Assembly: GCA_964607165.1 (NCBI GenBank)
Contig: CAZSIT010000002.1
Location: forward strand, 124,001-188,000
Direction of reading: 5' to 3'
DNA length: 64,000 nucleotides
DNA from: DSPP01 sp964607165
Lineage (GTDB): Bacteria > Zixibacteria > MSB-5A5 > DSPP01
The notes beneath the pieces were generated by a model. It searched no databases, was not told the DNA's origin, and saw only the letters and a list, made by a program, of their open reading frames with translations. The translations under genes and the position numbers were made by a program. Shown here piece by piece: positions 32,101 to 38,342 of the stretch (positions are counted from its first letter, which is position 1; every line of letters starts with the position of its first letter).

Positions 32101-32299
32101 TAACGCCGTCCCGCACCACCAGTGTTCCCTTATCAATGACACTGCCGGGAGCCAATACCAGCTTGGCCCCGGTTATGGCAAAAACCTTCGGCGTATTCTC
32201 TCGAATACCTTCCGGCGGGGTGGTTTTTTCTTCAGCCCAAGCGGTGGCGAAACTTAAACCAAAAAAAACGTAACCCAGAAACTTAGAACCGCGAGTCAT
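29156..32299 (-). CDS. Exported double amidohydrolase-fold protein, N-half without HxH, C-half intact
   Basis: The 1047-aa protein has a signal peptide (FLGYVFFGLSFATAWA) and two amidohydrolase modules. Module 1 (about 40-455) reads YPGLIDSYSDWGL where HxH is expected. Residues about 455-590 form a beta-rich insert. Module 2 (about 610-1000) keeps LIDCHSHSA at about 663-668, LVHCHSYRQDEI, TFQHVLEGY and SFNSDSDEQAR, so all metal ligands are there. The tail is charged and rich in Gly/Lys. Such TolB-less periplasmic amidohydrolases resemble imidazolonepropionase-like enzymes; the substrate is unknown. A 28-bp repeat (30795-30822) encodes part of the insert (APSTTLGTSPL). AAAGGAG precedes the ATG. 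Confidence 0.87.
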   Translation of the reverse strand: MTRGSKFLGYVFFGLSFATAWAEEKTTPPEGIRENTPKVFAITGAKLVLAPGSVIDKGTLVVRDGVIEAVGANVAIPADATVFDMKGKTIYPGLIDSYSDWGLPKPPQRGPVGFGRREQQGPPQRQEEPRGPNYWNPNVKADQKAAELLVADNDAAEKLRGMGVTTVLSVPTKGNFKGTSALVNLGEGKANDLIVKPAVAQHISLETEFGDNYPSSLFGAIALVRQTFLDADWYHKAQAVWARNPKLERPEVNEPLAAVDEAVLSGRPIVIEATDELNFLRAAKIAQEFSLPLIVKGAGSEYRRLEAIKATGVAVILPVNYPEAPSVENPDEALNVSLQELRYWDEAPENPKWLAQAKIPFAFTSATLKDPANFLKNVKKAVERGLSKEDALAALTTTPARLFGVEAKLGTLSVGKAANLVVTDGELFAEKTKIKETWVDGKRYEIKPDPLVDVRGKWELTLSAGQKSGDTVVLNLKGESDEPEGNLNIKNGSAPSTTLGTSPLTIKEAKLSKINLAGKRLTFSFTGDSVGFPGVVRMGGNVSGEEILGNGELSDGSALTWKGRRTAPFTPEPDTSKPKKPEMASFTMVYPPGEFGRSKLPEQPEYLLVKGATIWTSGPQGNIDNGDLLVRRGKVFKVGKGLTAPAGTVVINAAGKHLSAGLIDCHSHSAASGNINEGGQTISAEVRIGDVVDPDDISIYRELAGGLTVAHVLHGSANSIGGQNQVIKLRWGVASPEEMKFEGAMPSIKFALGENPKQSNWGDQYTTRYPQTRMGVEQIIRDEFKAAQDYQKDWANWGVNKNRIPPRRDLELDAISEILQHKRLVHCHSYRQDEILMLMRVSQDFGFTIGTFQHVLEGYKVADVMAQMGIGGSCFSDWWAYKFEVYDAIPYNGALMHEAGVVVSFNSDSDEQARRMNLEAAKAVKYGNVAPEEALKFVTLNPAKQLRIDNRVGSLEPGKDADFVIWSGNPLSTYSVCLQTWIDGRKYFDREEDKKLRAQAQKERATLVQKILADKKPGGKEGPGEKGGWKRPGDRKVNHCMDEEEKP
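30795..30822. repeat. 28-bp repeat inside a coding sequence (copy 2)
   Basis: CTCGTCCCGAGCGTAGTCGA plus GGGAGCCG. It matches 25 of 28 bases of 25258-25285. The gene here is read on the other strand, so the same repeat is translated as APSTTLGTSP instead of LVPSVVEGA. Confidence 0.85.
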
Positions 32300-32611
32300 A
32301 AAAACTCCTTTTTTTGTTGTTTTAAAAGTCGCACCGATTTCCCCAACTCAATCGGCGAAGACTTTTACCTTGCTTCAGAACCAAAAACAGACGCGCCTCT
32401 TACAGAATCCCTTTCATCAAACTGCTGTTGCCCTTTCGGGTAGAGGCAAATATAGGTATCTATACTTGGGACTGTCAAGGCGGGAAGCGTTTGGCAGACA
32501 TTACAAGGTCCCTTGAGGCTTGCGTAACCCGTTATTTTATCCGATTATATTAAATGATGATTTCAAATTTAGTAATGGTCTTTAAACTTTTCTTACCCTC
32601 AAGGAGCTTTT
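32300..32611. other. 312-base divergent intergenic region, no repeats recognised
   Basis: It lies between the divergent amidohydrolase operon and the Cys/Met PLP gene. It has an AT-rich stretch near 32535-32570 that could hold a promoter, but no pair of boxes is convincing. I see no gene, no structured RNA and, unusually for this window, no GTAG palindrome. Confidence 0.5.
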
Positions 32612-33817
32612 ATGTTTAAAGAGAGAATGCAAATAAAAACGGGAAACGCTGAAACACCTAAAAGAGAAAAACAACTCGGTTTTTCTACTTTAGCGGTCCA
32701 CGCCGGCCAGGTTCCCGACCCGACTACTGGCGCTATTTCGGTGCCTATTTATCAGACATCTACCTACGTTCAGGAAGGCGTGGCCAAACACAAAGGGTAC
32801 GAATATGCCCGCACCCAGAATCCAACCCGAGAGGCTTTGGAAAAATGCCTGGCCGCTCTGGAACAAGCCGAGTTCGGTGCCTGTTTTTCCTCCGGAATGG
32901 GAGCCATTTCCGCTCTAATGAATTACTTTCAAAAAGGCGACCATATAATAGCTTCCGACGATTTGTATGGCGGCACCTACAGAATTTTTGAAAAGGTCTT
33001 CAAACAATACGGACTGGAGTTTGACTACGTTGATGGCTCGAGCCTCGCCAACATCGAAGGGACTATCCGTCCAAACACCAAAATGCTTTTTTTGGAAACC
33101 CCCACCAATCCCCTTCTGAAAATCACCGACCTTGCCGGAGCCTCAAAATTGGCTCATAGCCACAACATAATCGTAGTCGTGGACAATACCTTCGCCACTC
33201 CCTATTGGCAGAATCCTTTGGCCTTGGGTGCCGATGGGGTGATTCATTCCACCAGCAAGTATTTGGGCGGGCATTGCGATGTGGTCGGCGGGGCGCTTTT
33301 GACCTCCAACCCCAAAATTTATGAGCGGGTGAAATTTTGCCAAAATGCGGTCGGCAGCATACCCGGCCCGCTGGATGCCTTTTTAGTCCTCCGGGGAGTT
33401 AAAACCTTGGTTTTGCGAATGGAACGGCACGAAGCCAATGCCACCCAGATTGTTCGGTTTCTTGGCAAGCATTCCAAAATAAAAAAAGTTTATTACCCCG
33501 GTTTACCGGAACACCCCGGACACGAAACCGCCAAAAAGCAGATGCGCGGCTTCGGCGGAATGGTAAGTTTTGAAATCAAGGAGGGGCTGGAAGAAGCTAA
33601 AAAGGTTTGCGAGGCCGTCGAAATTTTTTCGCTGGCGGAAAGCCTGGGGGGGGTGGAGTCTTTGATTGAGCATCCGGCTTTGATGACCCACGCTTCGATT
33701 CCCAGGGAAGTGCGCGAAGAAAAAGGAATCAAAGATTCGCTGGTGCGGCTTTCAGTTGGAATCGAGGACGCCGAAGATTTGGTCAACGATTTGGAACAAG
33801 CCCTGGCGTCTATCTGA
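32612..33817 (+). CDS. Cys/Met-metabolism PLP enzyme (cystathionine gamma-synthase/lyase family)
   Basis: The 401-aa fold-type I PLP enzyme has LGFSTLAVHAGQVPDPTTGAI, the aromatic YQTSTY, YARTQNPTREALEKCLAALE, FSSGMGAISAL, LFLETPTNPLL, VVDNTFATPY and the PLP lysine in HSTSKYLGGHCDVVGG. The C-terminus has SLGGVESLIEHPALMTHASIP and RLSVGIEDAEDL. These fit MetB/MetC/CGL equally well; synthase versus lyase cannot be settled by eye. AAGGAG precedes the ATG. No methionine-pathway gene is adjacent and no SAM or T-box leader is visible. Confidence 0.9.
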   Translation: MFKERMQIKTGNAETPKREKQLGFSTLAVHAGQVPDPTTGAISVPIYQTSTYVQEGVAKHKGYEYARTQNPTREALEKCLAALEQAEFGACFSSGMGAISALMNYFQKGDHIIASDDLYGGTYRIFEKVFKQYGLEFDYVDGSSLANIEGTIRPNTKMLFLETPTNPLLKITDLAGASKLAHSHNIIVVVDNTFATPYWQNPLALGADGVIHSTSKYLGGHCDVVGGALLTSNPKIYERVKFCQNAVGSIPGPLDAFLVLRGVKTLVLRMERHEANATQIVRFLGKHSKIKKVYYPGLPEHPGHETAKKQMRGFGGMVSFEIKEGLEEAKKVCEAVEIFSLAESLGGVESLIEHPALMTHASIPREVREEKGIKDSLVRLSVGIEDAEDLVNDLEQALASI

Positions 33818-33895
33818 GCATCTAAGAGGTATTCCCCTTCATTGGCGGATTGTAAAGAACCTTCTTCTCAAGTTTTTTGAAGCCTATGTTCTGCT

Positions 33896-33924
33896 TGACA
33901 CCCCCCTGTGAAGTGGCTAAATTT
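33896..33924 (+). promoter_or_regulatory. Sigma-70-type promoter before the candidate RNA
   Basis: A perfect TTGACA, 17 bases, then TAAATT (4 of 6). It would start transcription near 33931, about 100 bases before the kinase gene. Confidence 0.55.
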
Positions 33925-33930
33925 TATCTT

Positions 33931-34015
33931 ACGGAGCCTAAAAAAGGACGGAAGGGAGCAGCAAGCCGTCCGCCGGAGAGCGGCTTTGGCAAGGCCCGTT
34001 TCGGACAGACTGTGA
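33931..34015 (+). ncRNA. Candidate structured RNA with an SRP-RNA-like motif, or leader of the kinase gene
   Basis: The segment contains CGGAAGGGAGCAGC (33950-33963), which is the conserved tetraloop and 3' side of the SRP RNA apical helix. A GGCAAGGCCCG-like end (33988-33998) is also reminiscent of small SRP RNA. However, the expected 5' strand (CAGGxCC) is not there, and an alternative fold GGACGG/CCGTCC plus GCCG/CGGC explains the same bases. It starts right after a good promoter. The call is therefore tentative: a small stable RNA or a structured leader. Confidence 0.3.
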
Positions 34016-34033
34016 CCATTATATGGAATCAAA

Positions 34034-36451
34034 ATGCCTAATCTTCCAGACCGCTGGTTCAACTGGTTCAAAACCGATATGATTAGAAAGTTGGCAAGTT
34101 TTTTTTGCGGTCTCCCGTGGCAGGCGCCTGCCCTTATGCGTTTGTGGGTGTTGTTGTTTTTTATCCCACCGGGTCGGCTCTTCGCCGAACCCATTAAACT
34201 TAACCAGGAAGCATCTCCCATAGGTCTTACCCGAACTGGCACCGCTTTGGCCTGGGCCGAAGGCCGCCCCCTTCTGGCCGTTGGCGAAGAGGGTAAGATT
34301 CAGCTTTTCGACTTCAGTGCGGAAATCGGGCGCAAACTTCAGGATTTAGACCTGCCGCCCAGTGAGAAAGTTAAGTTCTTACTTTTTCTTTCCGATGGAC
34401 AAATTATTTTTGGCACCAGCAGCGGAAAAATCAGCGTTTGGAACCCAAGCATACCCAATTCGGTCGCCTCCCAGCTGAAGGGCTCCCACAAAGGTGACGT
34501 GGTGGCGCTGGCGTTAGACAAAAACCGCAGCCGGTTAGCTTCAGTGGGCAAGGACGGTAAGCTTATCGTTTGGAAAGATGGTTTAATGAATCCCGCCGCG
34601 GCGGTGGCGCAAGATTTAACCCACGTGCTGGGACTCACCTTCTTTGAAGCCGAAAACGGCGAGGAAAGAATTGCCTGGGTTAACGAAAACAACGAACTCT
34701 GGCATTGGAATTTCGACAAAAAAAACAAGGATAATGTCATCGACTTGAGATCGCATTTTGGAAAATCGGTAGAAATGGACCTGCAAAAAGCTGCTTTCAC
34801 CCGATTGGACAAGGGGCCAGTTATACTGCTCGCAGAGGCCCGCTTTCCGACCAGTACTGCCACCACATATCAACTTTTGCTGTTTGAGGTTAAAACCGGC
34901 CGGCTCTTAAAAAAGTTGGGGGAATACAAATATCCGATTACGGCCATCGGTCTTGAAGGGAGTTTAGTGTCGGCGATAATCCGGGGGCAACTCTATACTT
35001 GGCAGCTGTCTGAAATGGCGGATGTTCCCGCCAACGGGCTTATCGAGGCTTCGCAGGAGGCACAAATAACCGTGGGACCCAACATCGAAAAGATGGCCTG
35101 GGAGAAAAAAGGGAGGTTTTTAGCCGCTCTGATGAGTGGACGACAGATCCAAGTCTGGAAAGCTTCCGGCGCAATCAAATCCCCTTTTGAAAAAAATCCC
35201 GAAAAGAAAGAAGAACCTCCTCGCTTGTCGCAAAAATCTGACACGGCTGCGAAAGTGCCGAATTCCCCTTTGGAAGAGTCCCTTTCCTATCAAAAGAAAA
35301 CGTCAAAACCGACGCTTCTTCCCCCAAAGGATTCTACAAAAATTGCTAAAAAAGATACCACCTCGATTCAACCCGAGCTAAGCACGAAGGATACTTCAAA
35401 AGCTCAACCGCTTAGCACATCTCCGCTAAACGAACCTTCTGGAACCGACAGGAACACTCTTTTTGTGGTGCTGATGGTTGGGGTTGGAGCTGGGTTGGCA
35501 GGATTGGTCTGGATGGTTATGCTGTGGAGAAAAAGGCCCGCCCTGCCGAAACGTAAAGCCTTCGCAAACGTTTCTTCAAGAGAGCCGGCCACGGTGGTGG
35601 CGCCCAGGAAAAAACCAACTCCACCCCGGCAGTTACGAATGTCCGAAGAAGAGGATTTCACGGGGCATTTCCTGGGGAAATACCGGATTGATAAAAAGCT
35701 GGCGGAAGGGGGAATGGGAATGGTTTTCCGAGCCACCGACTCGGATCTAAGCCGCAGCGTAATTATAAAAACCTTTATTTTTAAAAAAGACGAAGAACTT
35801 CTAAACCGTTTTTTGCGGGAGGCACAGGCGGCGGCCAACCTAAAACACCCCAATATAGTGGTCATTCATACCATAGAGCGCTCTTCCGATCCCCCCTTCA
35901 TAGTCATGGAAGATCTCGGAGATGTCGATCTGGGGGACCTTCTGGAACAAAAAAAGAAGCTTAGTCTCGGTGAAACCGTTCAATACTTAAAACCGGTGGC
36001 CGAAGCGCTGGACTTCGCTCACCAGCAGGGGGTGGTGCATCGAGACATTAAACCCTCAAACCTTATGATTTCACCCCAAGGAGTAATAAAAGTGGTTGAC
36101 TTTGGGGTCGCCAAACAGGTGACGTCCCGGCTAACCAAGGCTGGCTATATTTTAGGTACACCCGGATATATGTCGCCGGAACAATGGAAAGGGGGCGGTG
36201 TGAACGGTCAGAGCGATCAGTACTCGTTGGCTGTGGTCGCTTTTGAACTGCTCTCCGGGAGGCTTCCCTTTAGCGGCGACACCCCGGCCTTAATGTTTAA
36301 GGTGTTAACCGAAGTTCCTCCTATGTTACCGGAGTTGGTGAAAGAAATTCCCCCCCCAATTGCCGCGGTAGTAAATAAAGGCCTGTCCAAAGAGCCACAG
36401 GAACGTTACCAAAGCTGTATCGAATTTGTAAATCTTTTAAGTTCTGCCTAA
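34034..36451 (+). CDS. Membrane Ser/Thr protein kinase with N-terminal WD40-like propeller
   Basis: The 805-aa protein starts with a signal or anchor (MRLWVLLFFIPPGRLFA at 35-51). WD40-like repeats follow at about 60-380 (GKISVWNPS, GKLIVWKDG, NELWHWN, RQIQVWKAS), then a Ser/Thr/Lys-rich linker and one membrane helix at 476-498 (LFVVLMVGVGAGLAGLVWMV). A Hanks-type kinase domain fills 550-804, with LAEGGMGMVFRA, K579, HRDIKPSNLMI (D671), DFGVAK (D689) and GTPGYMSPEQW. The propeller would be periplasmic and the kinase cytoplasmic, the reverse order of PknB-type kinases. The start is uncertain, with only a weak ribosome binding site. Confidence 0.9.
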   Translation: MPNLPDRWFNWFKTDMIRKLASFFCGLPWQAPALMRLWVLLFFIPPGRLFAEPIKLNQEASPIGLTRTGTALAWAEGRPLLAVGEEGKIQLFDFSAEIGRKLQDLDLPPSEKVKFLLFLSDGQIIFGTSSGKISVWNPSIPNSVASQLKGSHKGDVVALALDKNRSRLASVGKDGKLIVWKDGLMNPAAAVAQDLTHVLGLTFFEAENGEERIAWVNENNELWHWNFDKKNKDNVIDLRSHFGKSVEMDLQKAAFTRLDKGPVILLAEARFPTSTATTYQLLLFEVKTGRLLKKLGEYKYPITAIGLEGSLVSAIIRGQLYTWQLSEMADVPANGLIEASQEAQITVGPNIEKMAWEKKGRFLAALMSGRQIQVWKASGAIKSPFEKNPEKKEEPPRLSQKSDTAAKVPNSPLEESLSYQKKTSKPTLLPPKDSTKIAKKDTTSIQPELSTKDTSKAQPLSTSPLNEPSGTDRNTLFVVLMVGVGAGLAGLVWMVMLWRKRPALPKRKAFANVSSREPATVVAPRKKPTPPRQLRMSEEEDFTGHFLGKYRIDKKLAEGGMGMVFRATDSDLSRSVIIKTFIFKKDEELLNRFLREAQAAANLKHPNIVVIHTIERSSDPPFIVMEDLGDVDLGDLLEQKKKLSLGETVQYLKPVAEALDFAHQQGVVHRDIKPSNLMISPQGVIKVVDFGVAKQVTSRLTKAGYILGTPGYMSPEQWKGGGVNGQSDQYSLAVVAFELLSGRLPFSGDTPALMFKVLTEVPPMLPELVKEIPPPIAAVVNKGLSKEPQERYQSCIEFVNLLSSA

Positions 36452-36599
36452 ATCCATCTGAATACTTTCAATAAAAAGCGGTTGGGCCAACCCCTGGCGG
36501 AGATTGTGCTGAATGAAACGTAAATACGGCCTTACTCACAGGGAAATCGAAAGCAGAAACTGAAAACTTAAAGATGATTCGACCGTATAAGCTTCATAA

Positions 36600-36621
36600 G
36601 GGCGGGTGCATCCACCCGTCC
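36600..36621. repeat. Small palindrome GGGCGGGTG..CACCCGTCC
   Basis: A stem with nine-base arms and loop CATC in the 252-base gap between the kinase and the HtrA gene. It has no GTAG foot. Nothing else is recognised there. Confidence 0.6.
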
Positions 36622-36703
36622 TAAATTGGGAACAGATGTTAAACTCTTGCGGTTTTCTATGATGGAAAGAGTTGAGAATTGTTTTTCTGAAAGGTGGTAG
36701 AAA

Positions 36704-38221
36704 ATGAATAAACGCCAATTGCTTGCTTTAATTTTTGGGGTCGCATTAGTTGGAGCAATTATCGGTTCGGTTTTCAGTTACGCTTTTTTACACCCTAAAT
36801 TAATAAGCCCCCCTGCTCTCTCAACTGCCCAAATCGGCGGCGAAGTTAAGCTTTTACTGGCCAGCGAGCGAAGCTCTTTCAAAAAAGACATCCCCGAATC
36901 CCGCCGCAACGCCATCGTGGCTGCTGCGGAGAAAGTTGGTCCCGCAGTGGTTTCCATTTCTGTAATCCAAACGCGAGTGGTTCAGGCCTCGCCTTACTTC
37001 AATCCTTTCAGTGCCGACCAGTTCGATGATGTCTGGAGTTACTTTTTCCGTCCGCGCGAGTACAAACAACGGGTTCAATCCATTGGCTCGGGAGTCATTA
37101 CCGATCCACGGGGCTACATTTTAACCAATCAGCACGTCGTTGAAGGCGCGGAGGAGATTCGGGTAACCTTGCCATCCGGAGATGAATACAAAGGAAAGGT
37201 CGTTGGCGAAGACCTGCAGAGCGACTTGGCGGTTGTTAAAATTGAAGGAAATAACCTCCCTTATACCAAATTGGGCGACTCGGACGACTTGGTAATTGGG
37301 GAATGGGCCATCGCCATTGGAAATCCCTTTGGCTATCTATTGGATGATCCCCACCCCACCGTAACGGCCGGCGTGATTTCAGCTTTAGGCCGGGACTTCA
37401 AACGCGAAGTTGGACAAGGAAACCGGGTTTATCACAAAATGATTCAAACCGATGCCGCCATCAACCCCGGGAATTCCGGCGGCCCGCTGGTGAATGCCGA
37501 CGGGGAGGTGATTGGCATCAACACCTTCATTTTCTCCACCAGCCGCGGCTCGGAAGGGGTCGGCTTTGCCATCCCCATAAACCGCTCCCGTCGGGTTATG
37601 CAGGATTTGATAGAATATGGAGAAGTGGTTCTCCCCTGGATTGGAGTCGATGTACAAAGCTTAACACCGCTCTTGTCCCAAAGTCTGAATCTCAATCAGC
37701 AAGAAGGAGCGCTGGTCGCAAGCGTGGATAAAAATTCCCCGGCAGGCCGGGCGGGACTTTCACGCGGAGACGTTATTACCGAGGTGGAAGGGCGCAAAGT
37801 TACCAATGTCACCGATTGGGAAGATTTTATTTGGGACACTCGAGCGGGAAAGAAATTCTCCCTTGCCTACTCCCGAAACGGGAGTAGGCTTACTTCTTCC
37901 ATAACGGCCGAAGAACCGCCCGCCTCCCGCCGATTTTCGGAAGGAAAAATGGGAATCTACGTTTCGGACGTCACCCCGGTTTTGGCCCGGCAATTCGGAT
38001 TGGAACCGGGGCGGGGGGTGGTGGTGACCGAAGTGAAGTCAAATTCCACCGCTGGAATGATCGGCATAGAAGAAGGCGATGTGATTCTCGAAATCAACAA
38101 AACCGAAGTTTCCTCCGCCATCGACTACGAACGGGTAATGAAGAAGCTGAAGAAAGGGCAGAAAGTGGTTATGCTTTTGGTTCGCAAGGGAGATTTGTTC
38201 TACGTTACCGCCAGCGTGTAA
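36704..38221 (+). CDS. HtrA/DegP-type serine protease, membrane-anchored, two PDZ domains
   Basis: The 505-aa protein has an N-terminal helix (LLALIFGVALVGAIIGSVFSYAF, residues 6-28) as anchor or uncleaved signal. A trypsin-like domain carries H144 (TNQHVVEG), D174 (SDLAVVKI) and S258 (NPGNSGGPLV). PDZ1 spans about 325-405 and PDZ2 about 415-505. It is an envelope quality-control protease or chaperone. AAAGGTGG precedes the ATG. An 11-bp-arm perfect hairpin (37865-37889) lies within the first PDZ coding part. A second HtrA gene lies at 40.8 kb. Confidence 0.93.
   Translation: MNKRQLLALIFGVALVGAIIGSVFSYAFLHPKLISPPALSTAQIGGEVKLLLASERSSFKKDIPESRRNAIVAAAEKVGPAVVSISVIQTRVVQASPYFNPFSADQFDDVWSYFFRPREYKQRVQSIGSGVITDPRGYILTNQHVVEGAEEIRVTLPSGDEYKGKVVGEDLQSDLAVVKIEGNNLPYTKLGDSDDLVIGEWAIAIGNPFGYLLDDPHPTVTAGVISALGRDFKREVGQGNRVYHKMIQTDAAINPGNSGGPLVNADGEVIGINTFIFSTSRGSEGVGFAIPINRSRRVMQDLIEYGEVVLPWIGVDVQSLTPLLSQSLNLNQQEGALVASVDKNSPAGRAGLSRGDVITEVEGRKVTNVTDWEDFIWDTRAGKKFSLAYSRNGSRLTSSITAEEPPASRRFSEGKMGIYVSDVTPVLARQFGLEPGRGVVVTEVKSNSTAGMIGIEEGDVILEINKTEVSSAIDYERVMKKLKKGQKVVMLLVRKGDLFYVTASV
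37865..37889. repeat. Perfect hairpin inside the HtrA PDZ coding region
   Basis: GCCTACTCCCG, loop AAA, CGGGAGTAGGC. It encodes AYSRNGSRL. Its arms contain GGGAGTAG/CTACTCCC, and it may be a repeat relic or a chance palindrome. Confidence 0.6.
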
Positions 38222-38342
38222 ATTTGACCCTTTACGCAGGCAAACCGAAAAAATAGCTTGAAGTTGTGTTAGCTGCCACCTTAACTCGTTTCGTTTTTAT
38301 TATCTTACCATAGGTGGCTGGGTATCCGCCGCCAAAATTGAT

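Noticed and set aside
32300..32611. SAM or T-box riboswitch before the Cys/Met enzyme
   Set aside because: No conserved core of either class could be found in the 312 bases.
33931..34015. Confident SRP RNA call
   Set aside because: The 14-base core motif is present, but the 5' strand of the helix and the closing C-C pair are not. It is kept only as a candidate.
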